NCBI GenBank assembly: GCA_017539165.1
Contig: JAFYHN010000083.1
Location: 1 to 36,007 of the forward strand
Length of the DNA: 36,007 nucleotides
Source: Eubacterium sp.
GTDB taxonomy: Bacteria > Bacillota > Clostridia > Lachnospirales > Lachnospiraceae
Direction: 5' to 3'
The notes under the pieces are model-generated. The model made no database searches. It saw only the letters and a list, made by a program, of their open reading frames with translations, and had not been told where the DNA came from. The translations under genes and the position numbers were made by a program. Position 1 is the first letter of the stretch. Each line of letters starts with the position of its first letter. Shown here piece after piece: positions 30,368-36,007 of this stretch.

Positions 30368-32284
30368 TTATGGTTTCATATCCATTTCAGCTTCCTGCCA
30401 GCCATCTACCCAGCTGTCAAAATCTTCAGTTCCCTGTTTGTAAGGACAGTTCCTGTCGTTTCTCATATAGGCATTGTAGCCTTCTGAGAATGGGTCATGG
30501 TTATCATCAGGAATATTTATGGATTGAGAATTATTATAATCAGAAAGAGCTTTAGAAATAAAATTTTTATCAACACCTATTTTCACAAAATTATAATAAG
30601 TTGAATCTAATTCAAAAGCATATGGTGGCATAAAATATAAAGAAAAATAAAGTGTATTATGTTCTTTACTGAATCCACAAGGAGTAAGATGTGGTTTTTC
30701 ATCAAAAGTACGTTTATATAATCTGTTACATACAGTTTCTATATTAACAGGAACTTCATCATACTTCAAATCAGCAACAACACGCCGAAGTTCATACCAT
30801 AAATCTGTTTTGTAATATGAAAGATTAGTTAAGGCACTCTGCTGTTTAGGATACTCTGATTTATGTTTACATAGCCAGTCATAAAAATCAGAAAAGTCAT
30901 TTAACCAAGTGAAAGTATCATAATCAATATTTTCAAACCAGTCATCAGGATTTCCTATTTCATCTACTTCAGAAAAAAGAGCTTTCAATGTTCTTTCATT
31001 ACGGGAAGATGTTATTCCATGCTGTTCATTATATTCATTCCATTGTTCTTCAGTACCTTCCACTTCACTCATAGCACCATTGGAAGATATATCCCAGAAG
31101 TCTTTGTAAATCTTATAGTACTTTGGTGTCTTGTGGTCTTTCTCAAAATATTCATAATAAGTTTTCTCATCGAGACCACCATCACCATATTCAAACATTT
31201 CCAGAAAACTGCTGTCTTTTACCCACTTATCAATATCATTTTTGATTTCTGACCAAGTGTAAAAACTTCCGCTGTCATCTTCATAAAGGGTTTCTTTTGA
31301 TGATTTAATTGTTCTTGAACTCTCTACAAAAGATTTTATTTTTGGATAATCAACACCTTCAGGCAAACCATTTGGATACATGTGCTTATTTACATATCTA
31401 TCATACTCGTGATTCTTCATCTGACTTATAGCCGTTTCAAGTTTACCTTTAAGAGAATTCATATCATTCTCTTTTCGCATAGAACCACGGTAAGGGTCTT
31501 CCCATTTTTCAAATCTGAAATCAATTTCTTTTTGAGCAACCATCCAGTTCTTATAATAAACATCTACTCCACTTAAAGTACCATAACATCCACACAAAAT
31601 TACCAGTATTTTCCAGCCATTATTGAAAGTAATGGTAACACGAGTATATTTTGGGTTTCCTGACGGTCCATCAACATAAATCTTACAGTCATATGGTTTC
31701 AACACATTTCTAATCACATCAACCATTTCTAACTGTGCATTTTTTGTCTGTTCATTAAATTTTCTATCTTTCTCTTCAATTTCTCGTTTCATACGGGCAT
31801 AATAATCTTCATCAGAGAATAAAGCTCTTGTAGTCTTTTCATTTCTATCATAGCCACTTATAATCATATCTGATTCTCCCATATTCATATAAGGTGAAGA
31901 AGTTATATCACTTTCATCATCAGCATAACCATCATAATTTTCTCCAACACCCGGTCTTTTATCAGAATTTGGTTGAGGCTGATTATTTTTATTTCCTTTT
32001 TTACCAGACTGTTGTTTATCTTTATCATCAGGTCTTGGTGGGTCTTTTTTAACAGGATTTACAGGATGTGTAGGTTCTATGGGTTGTACCCCATTATTAT
32101 ATCTTTTTTCATATTCAACCCAAGCATCACCTAGACCATCTATAGCATTTATATTATTTCCCAAATCCCATTCTTCTCTATAACAGAATTCATGGGCAGA
32201 ATTATAATCTCTTTCAGTAAATTCACCGAATTTTTTGAGCAATTTATTCAGGTAATAGTCTTTATATTCTTTTCGTGTTTTCAT
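30368..32284 (-). CDS. Modular protein with two linker types and RMF/CrpP-like end
   Basis: 638 residues. Residues 66-112 are Pro/Lys/Asn-rich and disordered. Two linkers of a second type, DRNEKTTRALFS (146-157) and SSRNERTLKALFS (426-438), and one of the common type, SSRTIKSS (322-329), separate the blocks. The last 40 residues (about 597-634) have the spacing G-x2-A, then N-C-P-Y, then W-x2-G-W, typical of the ribosome modulation factor/CrpP superfamily. It is transcribed before 28332-30356 (11 bases apart) as one late unit. The late-type element abuts ATG 32284 and there is no ribosome site. Inferred polyprotein. Confidence 0.78.
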   Translation of the reverse strand: MKTRKEYKDYYLNKLLKKFGEFTERDYNSAHEFCYREEWDLGNNINAIDGLGDAWVEYEKRYNNGVQPIEPTHPVNPVKKDPPRPDDKDKQQSGKKGNKNNQPQPNSDKRPGVGENYDGYADDESDITSSPYMNMGESDMIISGYDRNEKTTRALFSDEDYYARMKREIEEKDRKFNEQTKNAQLEMVDVIRNVLKPYDCKIYVDGPSGNPKYTRVTITFNNGWKILVILCGCYGTLSGVDVYYKNWMVAQKEIDFRFEKWEDPYRGSMRKENDMNSLKGKLETAISQMKNHEYDRYVNKHMYPNGLPEGVDYPKIKSFVESSRTIKSSKETLYEDDSGSFYTWSEIKNDIDKWVKDSSFLEMFEYGDGGLDEKTYYEYFEKDHKTPKYYKIYKDFWDISSNGAMSEVEGTEEQWNEYNEQHGITSSRNERTLKALFSEVDEIGNPDDWFENIDYDTFTWLNDFSDFYDWLCKHKSEYPKQQSALTNLSYYKTDLWYELRRVVADLKYDEVPVNIETVCNRLYKRTFDEKPHLTPCGFSKEHNTLYFSLYFMPPYAFELDSTYYNFVKIGVDKNFISKALSDYNNSQSINIPDDNHDPFSEGYNAYMRNDRNCPYKQGTEDFDSWVDGWQEAEMDMKP

Positions 32285-32300
32285 AAATAAATATATAAAG
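32285..32300 (-). promoter_or_regulatory. Late-type promoter element abutting a start codon
   Basis: TTATATATTT in the sense direction at 32289-32298, then ATTT and ATG 32284. It starts the 30368-28332 unit; no terminator separates it from the methylase gene upstream. Confidence 0.55.
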
Positions 32301-32301
32301 A

Positions 32302-33120
32302 TTAAAACAACTGACTTGGATTCTTCAAATCTTCAATACCATTCTTTCTGAGTTCATCTAAAATCACATACTGTTTAAGCCTCTTTGTTGCAATATTCAG
32401 TGTCAAGCTGTTCCAGTTGGTATTGTTGAATATCTCTATAATTTTATCTTTCTGTGGATGCCGGTCATCTATAACTATCTTGAATTCGCCACTATATCTT
32501 TTATCCGTTCCGGTCAATATCTTTCCACATGTTCCTGCACCAAAACAGCACATTCTCACATCATATTCAGTTATACTTTCATAAATGCTGCTGTCGTTCC
32601 TGTAAATCCTGATACCCTTGATTTCTTCTTTCTTATGTTCATTTATGCCATCTGGTCGTTCATAGATATTAAAACAGCAATGGAGATTCCTCTCAGAATA
32701 TTTATCAAATCCCAAATCTTCAGAATAAATAAGGTCAAACCTGTATAACGATGATGTGTTGTTCAGCTGCGTAATAGGAAGTATGAAAGCAATATAATCT
32801 GCAATGGTACAGCTTTTATTGAAAAAGTCCTGAGCAAGTTTAAGTCTTTCTCCATAGGGTGGGTTTCCTATAACAAGGCTGCCTTTTCTATATGGCAGCT
32901 TATAAGTGAGAAAATCATCTTTAATTGCATTTTCTACTTCAGGTTCAATGTCAATAAGAAGGTCAGGCTTTCTTTCGTAATAACAGAAAGAACCATTGCC
33001 GCAGCTTGGTTCTATTATGAAACTGACATTATCAAGTCCTATGATTTCATCAGCCTTTTCCCAGCAATGATTGGCTACATCAACCGGAGTATAATATTTA
33101 TCAAGTTCAATCTTTGCCAT
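32302..33120 (-). CDS. N6-adenine DNA methyltransferase
   Basis: 272 residues. YYTPVDVA (9-16) is a cofactor-pocket motif X, IEPSCGNGSF (36-45) is motif I, and NPPYG (86-90) is the catalytic motif IV of N6-adenine methylases in the class with N-terminal motif X and no separate recognition domain. It would transfer a methyl group from S-adenosylmethionine to adenine, probably to protect phage DNA from host restriction. All key residues are present. Its ATG shares a base with the stop of the C5 methylase gene (TGATG), so it is the end of the modification operon. Confidence 0.88.
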   Translation of the reverse strand: MAKIELDKYYTPVDVANHCWEKADEIIGLDNVSFIIEPSCGNGSFCYYERKPDLLIDIEPEVENAIKDDFLTYKLPYRKGSLVIGNPPYGERLKLAQDFFNKSCTIADYIAFILPITQLNNTSSLYRFDLIYSEDLGFDKYSERNLHCCFNIYERPDGINEHKKEEIKGIRIYRNDSSIYESITEYDVRMCCFGAGTCGKILTGTDKRYSGEFKIVIDDRHPQKDKIIEIFNNTNWNSLTLNIATKRLKQYVILDELRKNGIEDLKNPSQLF

Positions 33121-34064
33121 CAGATAAAATCAATACTGTCATTCACAAGATTTTGTCTTTCTTCTACAGACATTTCATTCCATTTCTTTTTACCCTGAAT
33201 ACCCATCTGTAAAAAGATTGCCATAAGAACCTGTTTGACTATTGAATTCCCAGCCTGTCGGTAAAGCTGTGTAGCACTGTTCTGACCAGCAGCTTTATTG
33301 AAATCTTTATCTGTGAATCCCATCAATCTCCAACACTCCCGTTCAGTAAGTTTTCTGATAGCATACCCAGATTTCTTAGACTTTTGTTCACTCATTGCGT
33401 TATCCTCCACGACCGGGAGTATGGCTGTCTTCTTACCTTCCGGTCTTGTTGTTATTGTAGGGCTTACCCCTGATTTATTTATTCTGCCATTAAAGGCATC
33501 AATCACATCTCCAACTTCAGCATTTCCGTTTTCAGCGGTTTCTATAGCCTGACGGAAGAATCCGTTTTCTAAAACCAGATTATCTTTCTGAACTGTAGTA
33601 AGTGTGTTGGTTAGTCCATCTTCTCTCGGCACAATCTGTTTCATAGCAGCTCTCTTTTCAGATATTTTATGTTTTTCATAGGACTTTCTTATCTCCTTAC
33701 CATATTCATTCCTTTCAGATTTAAGAATGGCAGGAAGTTCATAAATCTTACCAAGACCATTAGTAAGAATAGTATCAGCAATATTATCAGGATTCTGAAA
33801 CTGTGATTCTGATATTGGGGTTCCTTTCTTTGAATCATAAAACCTTATACTTCTATCAGGTGTAACCCTTGCAACTATTCTATCCTGTCTGTCAGATTCC
33901 ATTTCATTCTCCTTTATCAGATATAAAGAACTATACCCACCATGATTTCCCAAAGGTTCTGCTGTTAATGTTGCAGCAAGACCTTCAGAATTATAAACTC
34001 TATTTCCCTGTCTATATGTGTTTCCCCACTTCTCACCAAGACCACCAAGTATCTTAATCTCCAT
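33120..34064 (-). CDS. C-terminal part of a C5-cytosine methyltransferase
   Basis: 314 residues with no catalytic motifs (no Pro-Cys motif IV, no ENV). It has three or four recognition-like modules: 1-51 (GNRVYNSEGLAATLTAEPLG), 53-115 (ARVTPDRSIRFYDSKKG ... IADTIL), 140-166 (GLTNTLTTVQKDNLVLE) and 190-220 (NKSGVSPTITTRPEG). Motifs IX and X follow: YAIRKLTERECWRLMGF (234-250) and TQLYRQAGNSIVKQVLMAIF (265-284). These belong to phage C5 methylases of the Dcm type; the catalytic half is not in this frame and is presumably upstream beyond 36007. The ATG is provided by GATG in the tail of the preceding minigene. It may assemble in trans with the catalytic half, or the enzyme may be broken. Confidence 0.85.
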   Translation of the reverse strand: MEIKILGGLGEKWGNTYRQGNRVYNSEGLAATLTAEPLGNHGGYSSLYLIKENEMESDRQDRIVARVTPDRSIRFYDSKKGTPISESQFQNPDNIADTILTNGLGKIYELPAILKSERNEYGKEIRKSYEKHKISEKRAAMKQIVPREDGLTNTLTTVQKDNLVLENGFFRQAIETAENGNAEVGDVIDAFNGRINKSGVSPTITTRPEGKKTAILPVVEDNAMSEQKSKKSGYAIRKLTERECWRLMGFTDKDFNKAAGQNSATQLYRQAGNSIVKQVLMAIFLQMGIQGKKKWNEMSVEERQNLVNDSIDFI

Positions 34065-34239
34065 CTTCTTTTATGTACTTCTCCAAAACAAGAGTATCTT
34101 TCTGAACAGTAGTTAAAGTATTACAAAGACCATCAGGATTTATTTCAAGTCTCTGTTCAAGATGAATACCCGGCTTTCTGCTTGTAGGATTAGTGGGATT
34201 TCTGCCTCTCATTGCTACCGGATATTTCTTCACTTTCAT
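34054..34239 (-). CDS. Methylase recognition-module minigene (LTTVQKD type)
   Basis: 61 residues: VAMRGRNPTNPTSRKPG, then QRLEINPDGLCNTLTTVQKD and TLVLE. This is the 'AMRGR...QRLE..dG..NTLTTVQKDnLvlE' segment found inside phage C5 methylases, standing alone. It has CTGGAGAAAAGAA before ATG, inside the end of the previous module, and it overlaps the next gene by 11 bases. A single module has no enzyme activity; it could serve only by joining other parts. Confidence 0.75.
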   Translation of the reverse strand: MKVKKYPVAMRGRNPTNPTSRKPGIHLEQRLEINPDGLCNTLTTVQKDTLVLEKYIKEDGD

Positions 34240-34402
34240 TTCTTTTCTCCAGAATCATAGGCTGAAGACCACCACCTCCACAGGTATTGAGAGTTGGAGA
34301 AATACCCGTTACATCATATACTCTGTTTGCAAGTTCAAAAGTATGGTCCATAGTATTATCCATTCTGCCTATTATCTTCAGTTTAGCCTCAGCCATCATC
34401 AT
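34190..34402 (-). CDS. Methylase recognition-module minigene (GISPTLNT type)
   Basis: 70 residues, the clearest single module: KLKIIGRMD at the start, then NRVYDVTGISPTLNTCGGGG and LQPMILEK. Three ATGs in a row follow AAGGACC. The charged tail (NESEEISGSNERQKSH) overlaps the next gene by 50 bases and contains that gene's ribosome site. The same pattern occurs in tandem inside single multispecific methylases of other phages. Confidence 0.75.
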   Translation of the reverse strand: MMMAEAKLKIIGRMDNTMDHTFELANRVYDVTGISPTLNTCGGGGLQPMILEKRNESEEISGSNERQKSH

Positions 34403-34574
34403 GGTCCTTATTTAATGATAGATTATCATCTGTTTTCAAATCATCTTCTTTCTCAACAACTAAAGGTGTGTTTCCACCACCTGTTCCACAACCGGCTACA
34501 ATGGTTGAACATATCCCGTCAGTTCTTCTTATCTGATGTTCCTGTAATCCGCCTATCACTACATTTGTCATCAT
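34389..34574 (-). CDS. Methylase recognition-module minigene
   Basis: 61 residues: MTNVVIGGLQEHQIRRTDGI, then CSTIVAGCGTGGGNTPLVVEKEDD. The P-T-L core is changed to CSTIVA but the Gly-rich loop and the 'P-x-V-V-E-K' end are kept. AAGGAG lies 9 bases before ATG 34574. The acidic tail (KDHDDG) supplies the next ATG through GATGATGG. Confidence 0.68.
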   Translation of the reverse strand: MMTNVVIGGLQEHQIRRTDGICSTIVAGCGTGGGNTPLVVEKEDDLKTDDNLSLNKDHDDG

Positions 34575-34719
34575 CTGTCATTTCTCCTTTTTTCTCAATA
34601 ATCCAAAACAGACCACAAGAACGACCATCATTATTACCACATTTAAGGGTCAGTGTTCCTATAACATTTTCCGTACTCTTTATACTCTTATTCCAAGTAT
34701 CAAACAGCATGGACTTCAT
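34519..34719 (-). CDS. Methylase recognition-module minigene (diverged)
   Basis: 66 residues: FDTWNKSIKSTENVIGTLTL, then KCGNNDGRSCGLFWIIEKKGE. 'IGTLTLKCGNNDGR' matches 'SPTLxTxxGGGR' loosely, and the IIEK end fits. The residues after about 48 are a tail overlapping the next gene. Its ATG overlaps the HNH stop (ATGA), with AAGGAAATTAA before it. Confidence 0.6.
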   Translation of the reverse strand: MKSMLFDTWNKSIKSTENVIGTLTLKCGNNDGRSCGLFWIIEKKGEMTDDDKCSDRRITGTSDKKN

Positions 34720-35048
34720 TTAATTTCCTTTCTCATCTTTACTGCATGTGCCTGATTCTCATCATTTGTACACCATTCAAGATTATCTGCCCGGTTATTT
34801 TCCTTATTGAAATCGATATGATTAACCTGTGGTTTGTTCTCAGGATTAGGAATGAAAGCCAGTGCAACAAGTCTGTGAACAGGAACATGTTTTCTCTTCC
34901 CGTTTCTCCACAGATTTACTCTCAGATAACCCTTATGTTCCCTTTCAGTATGAATCACCCTTTTTCTGAGAATACTGAAAACCTTGCCTGTATTACTTAC
35001 CTGATACTTCCCTTCGTACCCCAGAACATCTTTGAACACTTCTTCCAT
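34716..35048 (-). CDS. HNH homing endonuclease with NUMOD4 domain
   Basis: 110 residues. NUMOD4 at 2-25 (EEVFKDVLGYEGKYQVSNTG), a middle strand region, then an HNH_3-type nuclease: HRLVALAFIPNP (58-69) and VNHIDFNKENNRADNLEWCT, with His77 and Asn85/89 as likely active residues. It is a mobile gene nested in the module array. It has GAGGGGGATAAAG before ATG 35048, overlaps the previous module's tail, and ends by ATGA on the next. It makes a nick or break that promotes spread of the invaded site. Confidence 0.92.
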   Translation of the reverse strand: MEEVFKDVLGYEGKYQVSNTGKVFSILRKRVIHTEREHKGYLRVNLWRNGKRKHVPVHRLVALAFIPNPENKPQVNHIDFNKENNRADNLEWCTNDENQAHAVKMRKEIK

Positions 35049-35235
35049 CTTTATCCCCCTCTATAATAAATGGCTGTCTGCCTCCACCACTCATTGCATT
35101 AAGTGTAGGACACAAACCGTTCTTATCAAACACGGTGTATTCTCTTGCAGAGCTTAAAGGAAAATCAGATTCATACAGACACCCTATCGGTTTCACTTTT
35201 ATCATCATCAAGTTCAACAAGAATCTTCCTCTCAT
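34993..35235 (-). CDS. Methylase recognition-module minigene (CPTLNAMSGGGR type)
   Basis: The likely start is ATG 35208 (MMIKVKPIGCLYESD), giving about 71 residues; the longest frame starts at 35235. EYTVFDKNGLCPTLNAMSGG and GRQPFIIEG form a typical module. The last ~20 residues, after FIIEGDKDG, are encoded by the HNH start region and are probably not part of the original module. A GATGATG in the previous gene's Asp-rich tail supplies the start. Confidence 0.72.
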   Translation of the reverse strand: MRGRFLLNLMMIKVKPIGCLYESDFPLSSAREYTVFDKNGLCPTLNAMSGGGRQPFIIEGDKDGRSVQRCSGVRREVSGK

Positions 35236-35341
35236 AATTAGATGTCTTTAATGTAGGACACAGACCTGAAGTATCAAATACACTTCTGTCTTCCCGGAAT
35301 ATGTAATCCATTTCACCTACTATCTTTATCTCTGTTTCCAT
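35171..35341 (-). CDS. Methylase recognition-module minigene, 56 residues
   Basis: Reads METEIKIVGEMDYIFRED, then RSVFDTSGLCPTLKTSNYER and KILVELDDDKSETDRVSV. The module is complete but has a shortened Gly loop (NYER). Its ATG is formed by AAAGAAGATGGA, which is K-E-D-G in the preceding frame, and its D-D-D tail supplies the next start. It fills a gap that would otherwise look empty. Confidence 0.72.
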   Translation of the reverse strand: METEIKIVGEMDYIFREDRSVFDTSGLCPTLKTSNYERKILVELDDDKSETDRVSV

Positions 35342-35510
35342 CTTCTTTCACCATATACCAAGGCTGAAAAGACATAATGGTTGATATAGCAACAGCAATT
35401 GAGAGAGAGTTATACACTCTATCCTGATTATAATATTGCGTTCCACCATTACTTACTTTTTCACCCAAACCTCCGAGAAGTTCAGGTTCTAAATCATTCA
35501 GCTCTTTCAT
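35313..35510 (-). CDS. Methylase recognition-module minigene
   Basis: 65 residues: LLGGLGEKVSNGGTQYYNQ, then DRVYNSLSIAVAISTIMSFQ and PWYMVKEDG. It closely parallels the first module of the C-terminal gene (ILGGLGEKWGNTYRQGNRVY), so these two are probably duplicates. The tail after KEDG is shadow coding for the next gene. Weak ribosome site (GTGAAG). Confidence 0.7.
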   Translation of the reverse strand: MKELNDLEPELLGGLGEKVSNGGTQYYNQDRVYNSLSIAVAISTIMSFQPWYMVKEDGNRDKDSR

Positions 35511-35694
35511 ACTTCACTATAACACAATTACTGCTCTCAGCTTCAAGTCCTTTATAATAACGTGCAAGAATTGCATTGGCTATATCTTTACCTAAATCCT
35601 CAATGAACATATCCTTTACACTCAGGAACTTACCGTCTTTACTTCTTCTGATTGTTGCCGGGTAATTATGGCATTTGATTTGTTCTAACATCAT
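35494..35694 (-). CDS. Methylase module-like minigene (second module type)
   Basis: 66 residues: HNYPATIRRSKDGKFLSV, then GKDIANAILARYYKGLEAE and CVIVKYE. It lacks the P-T-L-x-T loop and matches the second module of the C-terminal gene ('...D-N-I-A-D-T-I-L...') in order of features. The ATG overlaps the previous stop (ATGA), with GGAAGATGA upstream. Confidence 0.62.
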   Translation of the reverse strand: MMLEQIKCHNYPATIRRSKDGKFLSVKDMFIEDLGKDIANAILARYYKGLEAESSNCVIVKYERAE

Positions 35695-36007
35695 TCATCT
35701 TCCATTTCCATTACTATATGTGGTTCTCTACCACCGCCACCACAGGTAGTTATGGTAGGACATAAATAGTTCTTATCAAATACAGCACCGGCAAACCCCG
35801 GTCCTTGATTAAGCAGACTTCCAAGAAATCTTGCTGAATGAACATTCCCGTTTAATCCTTTGACACCCGAACTATCACAGCGTTTGAACAGTATGTTCCC
35901 ATTCCTTTCCAATCCCTTGCCAGAAGGGTCATTGCTATATCCGTTTGTTTCAGAAACTTCGTTCCTACTTCGGAAAGATAACAAGTCATTACTATGTTCT
36001 GTTCTGT
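35691..36007 (-). CDS. Methylase module gene, cut by the window edge
   Basis: The frame is open to the right edge and ends at 35691; a TTG at 35984 is a weak possible start but the gene probably begins outside. KGLNGNVHSARFLGSLLNQG and GAVFDKNYLCPTITTCGGGG plus REPHIV form a typical module, preceded by an Arg/Asn/Gly-rich region. It may be the tail of the methylase gene that carries the catalytic half, which would lie just beyond 36007. Confidence 0.7.
   Translation of the reverse strand, partial: RTEHSNDLLSFRSRNEVSETNGYSNDPSGKGLERNGNILFKRCDSSGVKGLNGNVHSARFLGSLLNQGPGFAGAVFDKNYLCPTITTCGGGGREPHIVMEMEDE

Noticed and set aside
2046-32284. SRRPIKS motif as a nuclear-localisation-like or ribosome-binding signal
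   Set aside because: The motif sits between folded blocks with a constant Ser end and also in the capsid protein, which fits a cleavage site better than a localisation tag.
34716-35048. HNH gene as part of an intein or group I intron
   Set aside because: No splice-type Cys/Ser and His-Asn residues flank it, it has its own ribosome site, start and stop, and no intron core structure was seen around it.
33120-36007. Simple pseudogene of one large methylase
   Set aside because: Stops fall at module ends, most modules have their own ATG, many with a ribosome site, and frame steps are regular. Decay would scatter stops and shifts inside modules. I cannot exclude it for the diverged copies (34519, 35313).
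1-36007. Stop-codon recoding as in some large gut phages
   Set aside because: All three stop codons end genes at sensible places and long frames need no read-through; recognisable proteins end where expected.
1-36007. tRNA genes or phage attachment sites
   Set aside because: No cloverleaf-like sequence with a TTCGA-type arm was found in the few gaps, and no integrase is present.

Overview
The window is part of a large, AT-rich, tailed-phage genome. The evidence is a T4-type major capsid protein (gp23-like, 24124-25581), a T4-type portal (gp20-like, 10198-12165), phage DNA methyltransferases, two homing endonucleases, tightly overlapping genes and almost uniform leftward transcription. Strong Shine-Dalgarno sequences (AAGGAG/GGAGG) and perfect sigma70-type promoters point to a host that uses both. 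The cytosine-methyltransferase modules are of a kind common in phages of Bacillota, but the host cannot be fixed from this sequence. I saw no tRNA, rRNA, CRISPR array, integrase or stop-codon recoding.

Layout, left to right, all leftward unless stated. 1-242: left edge and a terminator. 243-5464: a repeat-built fibre or decoration protein, a modular protein, and small head/neck-type genes including one with a SWIM-like zinc site. 5510-6446: the only rightward genes, two small genes behind a perfect TTGACA-17-TATAAT promoter. 6443-18179: modular proteins, portal, a charge-polarised core/scaffold candidate and other probable virion genes. 18220-21449: a ten-gene operon of small, probably early genes behind its own sigma70-type promoter, placed between the portal and capsid clusters. 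21593-25581: small genes, a free-standing GIY-YIG homing endonuclease and the major capsid protein. 25765-32284: more modular proteins, a truncated Dam-like methylase and an unknown gene. 32302-36007: an N6-adenine methylase, the C-terminal part of a C5-cytosine methylase, and an array of about nine very short overlapping genes, each carrying one target-recognition-like module, with an HNH homing endonuclease nested inside.

Two systems stand out. (1) At least six long proteins are built from unrelated blocks joined by a recurring linker of the form (N/S)SR(R/K)P(I/V)KS(S/A). The same (I/V)KS(A/S) core occurs at residues 73-76 of the capsid protein, where T4-type capsid proteins lose their N-terminal delta domain, and at the extreme N-termini of two other proteins. 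I infer that it is the recognition site of a prohead protease lying outside the window, and that these genes are polyproteins of packaged or structural peptides. (2) The methylase array looks like a multispecific C5 methyltransferase whose recognition modules have become separate overlapping minigenes. Seven of eight direct module-to-module junctions step the reading frame by +1, often because GATG in an acidic tail codon pair supplies the next ATG.

Regulation: about ten copies of an AT-rich element, TTATATATTT in the sense direction, precede leftward genes, usually just after a terminator. It resembles a T4-like late -10 element. In three cases it abuts the start codon with no ribosome binding site, suggesting leaderless late mRNAs. 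Sigma70-type promoters serve the small-gene operon, the rightward pair and the homing endonuclease.
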